64,000 nucleotides of DNA from Acidimicrobiia bacterium (GTDB taxonomy: Bacteria > Actinomycetota > Acidimicrobiia > Spongiisociales > ZC4RG35): NCBI GenBank assembly GCA_028284765.1, contig JANQRA010000006.1, positions 53,514 through 117,513 of the forward strand, given 5' to 3'. Positions 50,633-60,207 of this stretch are shown here, piece after piece. Within the stretch, counting starts at the first letter, position 1. Each line of letters begins with the position of its first letter. Below the pieces are notes generated by a model, which did no database searches, had not been told where the DNA came from, and worked only from the letters and a program-made list of their open reading frames with translations. The position numbers were made by a program, and so were the translations under genes.

Positions 50633-51868
50633 ATGAAGAAACTATTGGTTCTAGGGGCCGGTACCGCTGGCACGATGATCGTCAACAAGCTTCGGCCACG
50701 TTTGGGTGACGAGTGGTCGATCACGATCGTCGACCAGGAACCGGAGCATCACTATCAGCCGGGATATCTGTTCGTGCCCTTCGGCACGTATCAGCCATCT
50801 CAAATCGTCAAGCCCAAGAAGAAGTTCATTCCAAAAGGCGTTGATCTGGTCATGGGCTCACTTACCCGCCTTGATGCAGATCAGAACGTCGTCGAGTTGG
50901 CAGATGGAACGGTTCTCGAATACGACTACCTGGTCATCGCAACCGGAGCGACACCTCGACCCGAAGAAACCGAAGGGATGAAGGGCGACCAGTGGCAGGA
51001 GAACGTGTTCGACTTCTACACCCTCGAAGGCTCCTCGGCCCTAGCGGACAAACTTCGCGATTGGTCCGGAGGTCGCTTGGTGGTCCACATCTCCGAGCTT
51101 CCCATCAAGTGTCCCGTCGCCCCTCTTGAGTTCGCCTTCCTCGCCGACTCCTACTTCCGCGACAGGGGGAACAGAGAGGCGGTGGAGATCACCTACGTGA
51201 CGCCGCTGGACGCGGCTTTCACAAAGCCTGTGGCAGCCAAGCGGCTCGGGACGATGCTCGAAGATCGCGGGATCACTCTCGAGCCCGACTTCTACATCGA
51301 GTCGGTAGACAACGAGACACGAGAGATTGTGTCGTACGACGAGCGCCGGATCCCGTTCGATCTCTTGGTCACGGTCCCCGTGAACATGGGCGCGGACTTC
51401 TTGGTCGGCACTGGTCTGGCCAACGACCTGAACTACGTGTCGGTTGATCACGAAACCTGCCTGTCGAAGAAGAAGGACAACATCTTCGCGGTCGGCGATG
51501 CCGCGGATCTGCCGACCTCCAAGGCCGGGTCGGTCGCGCATTTCGCCATTGAGATCTTCACCGAGAATTTCTTGCAGCATGTCGAAGGTCAGGAAATGAC
51601 GCATCGCTTCGACGGTCACGCCAACTGCTTTGTCGAGTCGGGTGGTGGCAAGGGGATGTTGATCGACTTCAACTACGAGACACAGCCTTTGCCCGGCAAG
51701 TATCCGATTCCGGGTCTCGGTCCCTTCAAGTTGCTCGAGGAAACGGAGTTGAACCATCTCGGCAAGTTGATGTTCAAGTGGGTCTATTGGAATGCACTGC
51801 TGCCTGGCCGGGACCTGCCACTTCCCGCATTGATGTCAATGGCAGGCAAGGAGGATGTTGAAGCATGA
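50633..51868 (+). CDS. SQR-like NAD(P)/FAD oxidoreductase (sulfide:quinone reductase type)
   Basis: 411 residues from ATG 50633; a TTG at 50624 gives three more. FAD motif LLVLGAGTAGTMIVNKL, ATP-like ATGA strand (IATGATPRP) and second FAD motif FAVGDAADLPTSKAGS. Cysteines C160 (LPIKCPVAPLEF) and C332 (HANCFVESG) match the positions of the redox cysteine pair of sulfide:quinone oxidoreductases, and a hydrophobic C-terminus (FKWVYWNALLPG) could bind membrane. It opens an operon with TusE/DsrC-like and DsrE-like genes, supporting a role in sulfide or persulfide oxidation to quinone. Confidence 0.85.
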   Translation: MKKLLVLGAGTAGTMIVNKLRPRLGDEWSITIVDQEPEHHYQPGYLFVPFGTYQPSQIVKPKKKFIPKGVDLVMGSLTRLDADQNVVELADGTVLEYDYLVIATGATPRPEETEGMKGDQWQENVFDFYTLEGSSALADKLRDWSGGRLVVHISELPIKCPVAPLEFAFLADSYFRDRGNREAVEITYVTPLDAAFTKPVAAKRLGTMLEDRGITLEPDFYIESVDNETREIVSYDERRIPFDLLVTVPVNMGADFLVGTGLANDLNYVSVDHETCLSKKKDNIFAVGDAADLPTSKAGSVAHFAIEIFTENFLQHVEGQEMTHRFDGHANCFVESGGGKGMLIDFNYETQPLPGKYPIPGLGPFKLLEETELNHLGKLMFKWVYWNALLPGRDLPLPALMSMAGKEDVEA

Positions 51869-51893
51869 CTCAAACGAGAAAGGAGGTCGAGCC

Positions 51894-52208
51894 TTGAGCT
51901 TGGCCACAATCGCTGGCCATGAAGTTCACGTCGACGACGAGGGTTTCATGACCGAGTACGACGAATGGAGCGAGGACCTGGGGAAGACTCTTGCTTCCAA
52001 TATCGGAATCGAAATGACCGACGACCACTGGAACGCGATCCGGTTCCTGCGCGAGGACTACAAGTCTGAAGGTGTCACAGCGACGCTTCGTCGCGTCACG
52101 AACACCGGCGGCATACCAACCAAGCAGCTGTTCCAGCTGTTCCCCAAGAAGCCGGCGAAGAAGATGGCCTATATCGCCGGGCTGCCCAAGCCAGTTGGCT
52201 GCGTCTGA
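51894..52208 (+). CDS. TusE/DsrC family sulfur carrier protein
   Basis: 104 residues from TTG 51894 with an AAAGGAGG site seven bases away. The conserved C-terminal arm ends GLPKPVGCV with C103. The second cysteine of DsrC, eleven positions upstream, is Ala92 here, so only the terminal cysteine remains, as in TusE-type carriers. It would carry sulfane sulfur from or to DsrE-like proteins. An in-frame ATG at 51855 inside the previous gene was rejected for lacking a ribosome site. Confidence 0.85.
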   Translation: MSLATIAGHEVHVDDEGFMTEYDEWSEDLGKTLASNIGIEMTDDHWNAIRFLREDYKSEGVTATLRRVTNTGGIPTKQLFQLFPKKPAKKMAYIAGLPKPVGCV

Positions 52209-52221
52209 AAGGAGACTCACT

Positions 52222-52731
52222 TTGGCAACCACAATCGAAGCTCCAATTCCGACCTTTGAGGACGAGAGCAGCGGCGAGCGCAAGCTGGCCATTATCTGCT
52301 CCAAGGGGTCGCTCGACATGGCCTACCCAGGGCTGGTTCTGGCGAACGCTGCCCTCTCGGAAGGCATCGAGACGCACCTTTTCTTCACATTCTGGGGATT
52401 CGACATCATCAACAAAGAGACGATGGACCACCTGAAGTTCACGCCTCTCGGCAATCCGGCGACCCACATGCCACCCATGTTGATGGGTCTTCCCGGGATG
52501 ACATCGTTTGCCACTCACATGATGAAGAAGCAGATCGAGGGGATCGACATCCCGGATGTCCCCGAGTTTCTCGAACTGATCACGGACGCAGGTGGCCATC
52601 TCTGGGCGTGCCGCATGTCAGCCGACATGATGCATCTCGAAGAGGACGACCTCTACGACCGTGTCGAGGCGATCATCAACGCCGCCGACTTCATTGAGAT
52701 CTCTGAAGGAGCCCAGACGATCTTCATCTGA
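52222..52731 (+). CDS. DsrE/DsrF-like (DsrE2) sulfur transferase
   Basis: 169 residues from TTG 52222 with an AAAGGAG site seven bases upstream. Contains the DsrE fold (KLAIICSKGSLDMAYPGLVL, ETHLFFTFWGFDIINK) and cysteines C26 and C130, the latter in WACRMS where family members carry the persulfide-bearing residue. Many methionines. Probably hands sulfur between the SQR-like flavoprotein and the TusE-like carrier, membrane-associated or soluble. A longer in-frame reading into the previous gene is rejected. Confidence 0.87.
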   Translation: MATTIEAPIPTFEDESSGERKLAIICSKGSLDMAYPGLVLANAALSEGIETHLFFTFWGFDIINKETMDHLKFTPLGNPATHMPPMLMGLPGMTSFATHMMKKQIEGIDIPDVPEFLELITDAGGHLWACRMSADMMHLEEDDLYDRVEAIINAADFIEISEGAQTIFI

Positions 52732-52764
52732 GCCGTCTGCGGGTCGGTCGCGGTAGGAATGCGT

Positions 52765-54390
52765 CTAGTGGCCGAAGGCCTCTTCCAGCCACCACGAGGC
52801 ATGCCCGGCGATCTTGGCGTCGATCAACATCGGCTTCTTACGATCCCCAGCGAGCCACGCCCGCAGGTGATCGAGGTCGTCGAGGTTTCTCACCGTTGCT
52901 GCCTCGAACCCGAAGCCTCTGGCTATCGATGCGATATCCGTCGGTGGAAACTCAACGGTCCGAAGGTCGTGGCCATCCGGTCCGAAGTGGTGCACTTCGG
53001 CTCCGTATGCGTCGTCGTTGTAGACCACCACCACCATCGGAAGGCCGATACGCACAACGGTTTCGAGTTCCGCGATCGACATGAGGCCACCTCCGTCGCC
53101 GAGTGCCGCGACGGTCAGCCTGTTTGGCTGAGCAAGTCCGGCCCCGATCGCTGAAGCGAGTCCAAGCCCTATCGACTGGAACGCTTGTGTGAAACAGAAT
53201 CCCCATTCATCGGGCACCGAGAGGTAGGCACTCGGCCAACCCATGAAGTTGCCTGAGTCGACACTCACGATCCTCTCGGCTGGGAGGATGTCGTCCAATG
53301 CGATGCTCAGAGCTCGCGGGTCTATCTCTGTATCTGTACTGAGATCCTCGAACGGGACGTCTCTCCAGTGGATTGAGGCTTCCAATCTCGCCCTGAGGTC
53401 GTCCGATCGGTATCCCTGGGCCGGCTTCAGCTCCTCGAGCGCCAGAGTCGCCGTCACCCGCGCATCACCCACAACACCCTCGGCAACCGGTCGCTGAGAA
53501 CCGATGGCTGCCGGGTCGTTGTCTACTTGGATCACCCGGGCGCGCTCACCAATGAGGCGTCCATGTCGCATGGTCCACATATTGAGTGCGCAACCCCACC
53601 CAACGATCAGATCAGCCTGCTGGATGAGCTCAACTGCGAGAGGCGAGGAGAATCCGCCGGAGATTCCGAGTGACCACTCGCTTTCATTGAACAGGCCATT
53701 TGCGACCGCTGACGTAGCTAAGAGGGCGCCCGCACGGTCCGCCAGAGAGCTGATGGCGTGCCCGGCACCCGGTCCACGCGCACCTCTGCCGGCGACGAAC
53801 ACGGGTCTAGATGCTTCGGTCAGGGCTTCTGTCAGTCTTGCGAGATCTGAAGGGCTCGGAGGTCGGGGGTTCGGCTCTTCGGGCGCCACGTTGTTGCCCA
53901 ACCCATCTGCCTCCTCGTGAAGTAGGTCGATAGGAAGGTTCAACACGACAGTGCGTCGTTCGTCAACTGCCACGGAGACCGCTTCTTGAACTGAGGTAAG
54001 AGCGGAGCCGGCGTCCTTGATGGTCACCACCGATGCGCCCACCGACACCGCCAAAGCCTCCTGATCCACGTAGAAGTTCGATCTGGGATTGGTCGCCTGA
54101 GCCGCAAGCACGACCATTGGCGTTCTGCTCTTGGCGGCCTCTGCGACGCCTGTCATTGCATTGGTGAGCCCACAGCCCTGATGGACGCTCAAAACCGTGA
54201 GTTCTCCGCTCATTCGTGCGTAGGCGTCGGCCATTGTCGCCGCACCGCCCTCGTGGCGGGTGGCCACGAAGTTCGCTCCCGACTCGATCATCGCGTTGGT
54301 TGGATGGAAGTTCCCTGAACCAACGACTCCGAATGCCTGGCGGACCCCCGCATCAACGAGGGCGCGGCCGACTGCGGACGCAACGTCCAC
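52765..54390 (-). CDS. Thiamine-diphosphate enzyme, acetolactate-synthase-like
   Basis: 541 residues from GTG 54390, which abuts the cyclase-family stop. N-terminal PYR domain with catalytic glutamate in RHEGGAATMADAYAR, central domain, and C-terminal PP domain with GDGGGLMSIAELETVVR and the YNDDAYGAE end of the TPP motif. The family includes acetolactate synthase, benzoylformate decarboxylase and sulfopyruvate decarboxylase; product not decided. Last gene of the long minus-strand operon. Length is slightly below acetolactate synthase. Confidence 0.88.
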   Translation of the reverse strand: MDVASAVGRALVDAGVRQAFGVVGSGNFHPTNAMIESGANFVATRHEGGAATMADAYARMSGELTVLSVHQGCGLTNAMTGVAEAAKSRTPMVVLAAQATNPRSNFYVDQEALAVSVGASVVTIKDAGSALTSVQEAVSVAVDERRTVVLNLPIDLLHEEADGLGNNVAPEEPNPRPPSPSDLARLTEALTEASRPVFVAGRGARGPGAGHAISSLADRAGALLATSAVANGLFNESEWSLGISGGFSSPLAVELIQQADLIVGWGCALNMWTMRHGRLIGERARVIQVDNDPAAIGSQRPVAEGVVGDARVTATLALEELKPAQGYRSDDLRARLEASIHWRDVPFEDLSTDTEIDPRALSIALDDILPAERIVSVDSGNFMGWPSAYLSVPDEWGFCFTQAFQSIGLGLASAIGAGLAQPNRLTVAALGDGGGLMSIAELETVVRIGLPMVVVVYNDDAYGAEVHHFGPDGHDLRTVEFPPTDIASIARGFGFEAATVRNLDDLDHLRAWLAGDRKKPMLIDAKIAGHASWWLEEAFGH

Positions 54391-55161
54391 TTAGTTTTCG
54401 ACCAAAGCGAGGACTCGGACCGGTGAGCCTGAGCCCTCGACGATCTTAAGCGGAGAGGCGACCACGACCGCTCCTGTTGCTGGAAGCTGGTCGAGATTCT
54501 GAAGCTGAGCAAGACCGTATTTGTTGGCGCCAAGGAAGAACGAGTGGCACGGGAATGGGGGTTCGAACGAGTGGGCGGCTCCAGCGTCGGTGCCGATGGT
54601 TTCGACCCCAATCCCCTGCAGGACCGATTCCTCAGCGACCCACTGAGCACATTCCGAGGACATTCCCGGACTGGTGGGACCAGTCTCTGTGTTGTTGATC
54701 ATTTCCTCTTGAGTTGTTCGAGAGGACCATCCGGTCCGACAGAGGAGCCAACCGCCCTCAGGAAACGCACCATGCTCCTCCTGAAACGCATCCAGATGGC
54801 TCTTTTCGATGACGAAGTTTGGGTCGGCTTCCACCTCGCTCGTAACGTCGATCACCACAGCTGGTGCCACGAATGCCGCCACCGGTACCTCGCTGATGTC
54901 GTCTTTGTCTTGACCCGTCACCCAGTGGATTGGCGCATCGAAGTGGGTGCCGGTGTGCTCACCGGTCCGGAAGTTGTTCCAGTACCACGCCGGTCCGCGA
55001 TCGTCGTACTTGCTGATCTCCTCGAACTGGAATTGCGCCGTCTGCCCGAACTCTGGGGGGAGTTCCAGTAGGGGTGTTTCGCTGGACAGGGGAGCCGTGA
55101 GATCGACGACCTTTACGGTCCCGCTTGCAAGGGCGCTCGTCAGGTTCGATAGGACGGACAT
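54391..55161 (-). CDS. Cyclase family hydrolase (kynurenine-formamidase-like)
   Basis: 256 residues. Metal-binding HTGTHFDAPIHW (HxGTHxDxPxH) defines the family, which hydrolyses amides such as formylkynurenine or lactones and includes KynB. Further Cys/His in the FPCHSFFLGANKYG strand. A strong GGAGG site precedes ATG 55161 by four bases. Next to a 2-aminobenzoate-CoA-ligase-like gene, it suggests anthranilate or kynurenine-related chemistry, by inference. Confidence 0.88.
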   Translation of the reverse strand: MSVLSNLTSALASGTVKVVDLTAPLSSETPLLELPPEFGQTAQFQFEEISKYDDRGPAWYWNNFRTGEHTGTHFDAPIHWVTGQDKDDISEVPVAAFVAPAVVIDVTSEVEADPNFVIEKSHLDAFQEEHGAFPEGGWLLCRTGWSSRTTQEEMINNTETGPTSPGMSSECAQWVAEESVLQGIGVETIGTDAGAAHSFEPPFPCHSFFLGANKYGLAQLQNLDQLPATGAVVVASPLKIVEGSGSPVRVLALVEN

Positions 55162-55185
55162 GGTTCCTCCAATGGTTGGGTTCCT

Positions 55186-56823
55186 CTATCTATGGGTTGT
55201 TGCTTGTTCTCTTAGGCGGTAGCGCTGGACTTTCCCGGTTTGTGTCCTTGGCAGCTCGGCCACGAACTCCAATTCCCGTGGGTACTTGTACGGGGCGATG
55301 TCGTTCTTCACGAAGTCCTGCAACTCTGACGCCAGGCCGTCGGAAGCCTCGGCGTGCTGACCGAGAACGACATAGGCCCGCACGACCTGGGTCCTTGTCT
55401 CATCCGGAACTCCGATGACCGCAACTTCGGCCACATCGGGATGGCGGAGCAAGGAGGCCTCAACTTCAGGTCCGGCGATGTTGTAGCCAGCTGAGATAAT
55501 CATGTCGTCCGCTCTCGCCTGGTACCAGAAATAGCCGTCCTGGTCTCGAAGGTACGCGTCGCCGGTGATGTTCCAGCCGTTCCTGACGTACTGAGATTGC
55601 CGTTCGTCGGCAAGGTACCTGCATCCGGTCGGTGCCCGGACCGCCAGAAGGCCGACTTCTCCGTCCGGGGCTGGATTCATCTCCTCGTCGACCACGGCGG
55701 CTTCGACACCCAACAACGGAAGTCCGGTCGAACCAGGACGGATATCGTCACCGGAGGCGGAGATGAAGATGTGCAACAACTCGGTCGCCCCAATCCCATC
55801 GATCAGCGGAATTCCCATTTCCTCGTAGAAGGAAGTCCATGTCGGCTCTGGAAGCGTTTCACCTGCTGAGACGCCGGTGCGGAGTGACGACAGGTTGTAT
55901 TCGCCACGCGAAGACACCATTCCTCGGTACGCCGTTGGAGCTGTGAAACACACCGAAGCGCCGTGGGTCTCGATTGCCGACAAGAACTCGGGACCGGGGC
56001 GCTCGGTGAGTACGGTCGCCGCCCCCACCTTCATCGGAAAGATGACGAGGCCTCCCAGCCCGAATGTGAAGGCGAGTGGAGGACTGCCGCAGAAGATGTC
56101 GTTTTCGAAGGGTTGAAACACAGGGACGAACATGTCTGCGATGGCCAGGACGTCTCGATGAAAATGCATCGTGCACTTGGGTTCGCCGGTCGTTCCGGAA
56201 GTGAACGCCAGCAGAGCGACATCATCTGCTGCGGTCGGCACGGCCGTGAATGAGTCGCTCTTCGAAGCTGCACGCACCATCAGGTCTTCTGCTCCGGAAC
56301 CTCCAAAAGGCACGGTCTCGACGTCTCCGGTCACCTTGGACATCTCTTCCATGAGACGGGCATCACACAGTGCGATCCCGATTTCTGCCTTGTCGACGGT
56401 TTTCTGGAGCTCGTTTGCACGGAGCAGGGGCATGGTGGTGACGACAACGCCGCCCGCCTTGACGATGCCGAGCCACGCGGCGACGGCCCAGGGATGATTG
56501 AAGCAATGCAGCAGGACGCGGTTGCCCGGGACCAGCCCTAGATCTTCAACGAGCACGTTGGCGATTTGGTTCGCCGCAGCGAGCAGCTCGCCATACGTCA
56601 GTTCGAGGTCACCCTGACCCGCGATCACACATCGCCTGTTGCCCCAACCCCGTTCGGATACGGCCCTGTCCAATAGGAAACTGGCGGCGTTGATCTGTGT
56701 CGGGTACGCGAGGGCAGGGTCGTTCCAGTTGAGCTTCGGCCACAGGTCACGTGACGGCAAGTTCTCGGCCGTGAAGGTGTCAACGTGGGCACTGAACCCA
56801 GTCGGAAGCGATTGTGGGTTCAA
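55186..56823 (-). CDS. Benzoate/2-aminobenzoate-CoA ligase-like acyl-CoA synthetase
   Basis: 545 residues from TTG 56823. AMP-binding motif LAFTSGTTGEPKCTMHFHRD, the GYNIAGPEVEASLLRHPDVAEV region and C-terminal catalytic lysine in RTQTGKVQRYRLR are intact. It resembles 2-aminobenzoate- and benzoate-CoA ligases, which activate aromatic acids with ATP and CoA. Precise acid cannot be assigned. An AAGGTGG sequence about ten bases before the TTG could be a ribosome site. Between it and the aminotransferase is a 129-base gap with a weak inverted repeat. Confidence 0.87.
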   Translation of the reverse strand: MNPQSLPTGFSAHVDTFTAENLPSRDLWPKLNWNDPALAYPTQINAASFLLDRAVSERGWGNRRCVIAGQGDLELTYGELLAAANQIANVLVEDLGLVPGNRVLLHCFNHPWAVAAWLGIVKAGGVVVTTMPLLRANELQKTVDKAEIGIALCDARLMEEMSKVTGDVETVPFGGSGAEDLMVRAASKSDSFTAVPTAADDVALLAFTSGTTGEPKCTMHFHRDVLAIADMFVPVFQPFENDIFCGSPPLAFTFGLGGLVIFPMKVGAATVLTERPGPEFLSAIETHGASVCFTAPTAYRGMVSSRGEYNLSSLRTGVSAGETLPEPTWTSFYEEMGIPLIDGIGATELLHIFISASGDDIRPGSTGLPLLGVEAAVVDEEMNPAPDGEVGLLAVRAPTGCRYLADERQSQYVRNGWNITGDAYLRDQDGYFWYQARADDMIISAGYNIAGPEVEASLLRHPDVAEVAVIGVPDETRTQVVRAYVVLGQHAEASDGLASELQDFVKNDIAPYKYPRELEFVAELPRTQTGKVQRYRLREQATTHR

Positions 56824-56952
56824 GCGGTAGGGCCACCTTCTGTCGACGAGCAGCGAGTTCGACTGCGGCGACCTCGCCTATTCGAAGTTATGACGCCGAT
56901 CCGCCGAAGACAAAGATCGAGATCGGCGCGACTTATGTCGCTCGGGTATCGC

Positions 56953-58122
56953 TCATAGGGACCCCAATACGTCGGCAATCCGCTGTGTCGCCTCATCGAT
57001 GCGCTCATACGGTTCCGACCCGAAGCAGATTCTGAGATGACCCTCTCCTTGGTTCCCGTAGAACGACCCCGATTCGACTGCGACGTGACCCTCTTCGAGT
57101 ATTCGCATGGCGATCTCATCTGATGAGAGCCCAATGGCGGACACGTCCGGAAAGGCATAGATCGTCGCCTCCGGACTCGGACAGGTGACTCCGTCAATTG
57201 CGTTCAGCCGATCGCATAGGAGATCACGTCTCCTCTGGTCTTCTTTGACCATCTCTTCGACGGGGTCGTGGGGCCCCAAGACTGCGGCGAGCGCCCCCTT
57301 TTGGGCGAATACGTTTGGGTGTGTCGACTGGTTCATGGTCACGCGCCGCAAGTCCGCGATGAGATGCTCTGGGCCGGTCGCATAGCCCAGCCGCCATCCG
57401 TCCATCGCATAGGCCTTGGTGAAGGCGAAGAGGCTGATGGTTCTCTCCCACATCCCGGGCAGCGAGGCAATCGAGATGTGTTGTGTGTCCTCGAAGGTTA
57501 TGTACTCGTAGACCTCGTCGGTGACGACAAGGAGATCTCGCTCGATGGCGACTTGGGCAACTTGTTCCAGCTCCTCTCTGGTGAACACGCGACCAACCGG
57601 GTTGCTGGGGTTGATCAGGCAGATCATCGTCGTCCGGTCGGTCACCGCTTGCTCCAAAGCGGCTCCGTCGAGACGCCAGTTCTCGTCTTTCACCAGTGGG
57701 GCGGTGACGGTGTGCCCCCCGACCAGCCCGACTTTCGCCGGGTGTTGTGGATAAAACGGATCGGTCATGATCACTTCATCGCCCGGATCTATGCCTGCTT
57801 CGAACACTGCCATGGACGCCTGCGTGAGTCCGTTGGTTATGAGAATCTCGTCGGCTGAGGCGGGGATCCCGTTGAACTCCCGGAGCTTGGAGGCAAGGCT
57901 CTTCCGCAGTTCGGTGTCTCCCGAAATGTCCCCGTAATGGACGACTCCCTCGTCGAGGGCGGTTTTGGTCGCCTCCTTGATGTGTTGTGGCGTGTCGAAC
58001 GAGGGTCGGCCGAACTCCAGGTGGATGACGTCGACGCCTTCGCCTTCGAGGCGCGCTGCAACCTCGAACATTCCGAAGCCCTTGCCTTGCTGGCTGAGCA
58101 TTCTTTGCGCCGGCCATTTCAT
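56953..58122 (-). CDS. PLP-dependent aminotransferase, class I (AspC-like)
   Basis: 389 residues. Schiff-base lysine K236 in FTKAYAMDGWRLGY, NPSNPVGRVF with Asn, DEVYEYITFED with Asp-Tyr, and C-terminal LRICFGS Arg. It is of the I-gamma/AspC-type fold and length, broad in substrate. The start overlaps the OppF stop by four bases. Its presence with RidA, which clears reactive imines from PLP chemistry, fits an amino-acid degradation step. Confidence 0.9.
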   Translation of the reverse strand: MKWPAQRMLSQQGKGFGMFEVAARLEGEGVDVIHLEFGRPSFDTPQHIKEATKTALDEGVVHYGDISGDTELRKSLASKLREFNGIPASADEILITNGLTQASMAVFEAGIDPGDEVIMTDPFYPQHPAKVGLVGGHTVTAPLVKDENWRLDGAALEQAVTDRTTMICLINPSNPVGRVFTREELEQVAQVAIERDLLVVTDEVYEYITFEDTQHISIASLPGMWERTISLFAFTKAYAMDGWRLGYATGPEHLIADLRRVTMNQSTHPNVFAQKGALAAVLGPHDPVEEMVKEDQRRRDLLCDRLNAIDGVTCPSPEATIYAFPDVSAIGLSSDEIAMRILEEGHVAVESGSFYGNQGEGHLRICFGSEPYERIDEATQRIADVLGSL

Positions 58123-59186
58123 GTTTCGGTCCTTTCTGATGTGTCGGCGTCAGCCCTGAGGCGTCCGAGCACATCGTCGATCTCCGCGAAGTGACAAGCT
58201 GTCGGGTGGTCGATGCCGTCGCGAATGGTCAACTCGGGTGATGATTGCTCGCAGATGGCTTCTGCCCTCCAACACCTGGTCCGGAAGCGGCATCCGCTGG
58301 GAGGGTCCGCGGGGCTCGGAACATCCCCCTCGAGGACTCGTCTGCGACCTAAACCTCTCTTGTCGGGGTCGTCTGCGGGTACCGCGGATAGGAGGGCCTG
58401 GGTGTATGGGTGACTTGGAGTCGAGAACACCTCCTCCTTCGTGCCGGTTTCTACGATCTCTCCGAGATACATGACGGCCACTCTGTCCGAAACATGTCGG
58501 ACAACAGATAGATCGTGACTTATGAACAGATACGCAAGGCCGAACTCGGCTTGGAGGTCCGCCAAGAGGTTCACGACCTGGGCCTGAATTGAAACGTCGA
58601 GGGCCGACACTGGCTCGTCCAAGACCAGGAGTTGGGGGTTGAGAGCGAGCGCCCGGGCGATTCCGATCCGTTGCTGCTGTCCGCCAGAGAGCTCATTCGG
58701 GTACCTGCTCATCTGGCTTGTCGACAGGCCCACTATCTCCATGAGTTCCTCGACCCGTCGCTGACCCCCATCTGAGTATCTGCCGTGGATCTTCAGGGGC
58801 TCGGCGATGATGTCTCCGACGGATCGCCTTGGATTGAGCGAGGCCAGAGGGTTCTGGAAGACGATCTGCATCTCCCGGCGGAGTTCGCGGAGTTGCCGAC
58901 CATTCCAATCTGTCACATCTTGGCCCCGAAACTGGATCCGGCCTGAGTCGGGTCGCAACAGTCTCATGGCCACACGTCCGAGGGTTGACTTGCCGCAGCC
59001 GGACTCGCCGACCAAGCCCATGGTCTCTCCTGCTCGGATAGTGAGGTCAACATCCTCAACAGCTCGGATGTGTCCGGTGGTACGCCTCAGTGCGCCAGAC
59101 TTGATGGGGAAGAGTTTGGTGACCTCTTCGAGGACCAGGATCTCTTCACCCGTTTCGGCTCGCTCGTGGATGGAGCTTCTAGGCAT
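58119..59186 (-). CDS. Peptide-type ABC transporter ATPase (OppF/DppF)
   Basis: 355 residues from ATG 59186, which overlaps the OppD-like stop by eight bases. Walker A GESGCGKS at 60-67, ELSGGQQQRIGIARAL, Walker B LLVLDEPVSALD, and a C-terminal Opp motif GCRFRTRCWRAE..C. With the OppD-like ATPase it powers the transporter with DppB- and DppC-like permeases upstream. Substrate could be a peptide, opine or aromatic compound. Confidence 0.93.
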   Translation of the reverse strand: MPRSSIHERAETGEEILVLEEVTKLFPIKSGALRRTTGHIRAVEDVDLTIRAGETMGLVGESGCGKSTLGRVAMRLLRPDSGRIQFRGQDVTDWNGRQLRELRREMQIVFQNPLASLNPRRSVGDIIAEPLKIHGRYSDGGQRRVEELMEIVGLSTSQMSRYPNELSGGQQQRIGIARALALNPQLLVLDEPVSALDVSIQAQVVNLLADLQAEFGLAYLFISHDLSVVRHVSDRVAVMYLGEIVETGTKEEVFSTPSHPYTQALLSAVPADDPDKRGLGRRRVLEGDVPSPADPPSGCRFRTRCWRAEAICEQSSPELTIRDGIDHPTACHFAEIDDVLGRLRADADTSERTET

Positions 59187-60207
59187 CGTTCCGGTCTCCA
59201 GCAATCATCGCTTTTCGCCAATCGGTGACTTCATCGGAGAAGTGGCAAGCCGCCAATCGTGCATTGCCGACGTTGGTCAGTTCGGGAAGGGTTGAACTGC
59301 AGAGCTGACGTTCATTCGACATCTCACAGCGCGGGTGAAATGCACACCCGGTTGGCACTGACAATCCTCCCGGAGGTGTACCGGGAATTGGCACGAGGCG
59401 TTGTCCATCGGAGTCGAGACTTGGGAGACTCGATAGAAGCCCAACTGTGTATGGGTGTTTCGGGTCATGGAAAACATCACCAACCGGGCCGCTCTCGACG
59501 ACTCGACCCGAATACATCACAAGCACCCGATCGGCCATTTCGGCTATCACGCCGAGGTCATGGGTGATGAGGATGAGTGCAGCGTCGGTTTCTCGCTGTG
59601 CCACTTGGAGGACTTCGAGAATCTGCGCCTGGATCGTGACGTCCAGCGCAGTAGTTGGCTCATCAGCAATCAGTACTTCGGGTCGATTCGCGATCGCCAT
59701 TGCGATCATCGCCCTCTGTTTCATGCCTCCTGAGAACTCATGTGGAAACTGGTCAAGTCGCTGGACGGCGTCAGGTACGCCCACCATCGACAGCAATTCG
59801 ACCGCTCTAGCTTTGGCCTCTTCTGTCGTCATATCACCGACATGTGCCTCAACCGCTTCGATGAGTTGTGTCCCGATCGTGACCACGGGGTTCAGTGATG
59901 TCATCGGGTCTTGGAACACGACGCCAAGCTCTTTCCCTCTTAGTTTGCGTAGCTTCCGCTTCGACGCCTTTGTGATGTCTTGCCCGTTGAATTCGACCGT
60001 TCCACGAGTTATCTGGGCATAGCGGGAGGGCAGAAGTCCCAGTACAGAAAGGACCGAGATCGTTTTGCCGGAACCGGACTCGCCGACGATTCCCAGTGTC
60101 TCACCTCGGTCGAGGTGGAAGGAGATGTCTCGTGCGGCCCGAATCACCCCATAGGGGGTTGAGATATCGGTGGTCAGCCCAGAGACCTTCAGAATCGGAT
60201 CAGGCAT
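59179..60207 (-). CDS. Peptide-type ABC transporter ATPase (OppD/DppD)
   Basis: 342 residues from ATG 60207; a slightly longer start at 60219 exists. Walker A GESGSGKT at 42-49, FSGGMKQRAMIAMA, Walker B VLIADEPTTALD, C-terminal motif GCAFHPRCEMSNERQLC. Its start overlaps the MFS stop by eight bases. It pairs with the OppF-like ATPase. Confidence 0.93.
   Translation of the reverse strand: MPDPILKVSGLTTDISTPYGVIRAARDISFHLDRGETLGIVGESGSGKTISVLSVLGLLPSRYAQITRGTVEFNGQDITKASKRKLRKLRGKELGVVFQDPMTSLNPVVTIGTQLIEAVEAHVGDMTTEEAKARAVELLSMVGVPDAVQRLDQFPHEFSGGMKQRAMIAMAIANRPEVLIADEPTTALDVTIQAQILEVLQVAQRETDAALILITHDLGVIAEMADRVLVMYSGRVVESGPVGDVFHDPKHPYTVGLLSSLPSLDSDGQRLVPIPGTPPGGLSVPTGCAFHPRCEMSNERQLCSSTLPELTNVGNARLAACHFSDEVTDWRKAMIAGDRNDA

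Noticed and set aside
56895..56927. GCCGATC...GATCGGC inverted repeat between the aminotransferase and the CoA ligase
   Set aside because: Seven-base arms with 19 bases between are weak and the genes seem to be cotranscribed, so I do not call it a terminator.
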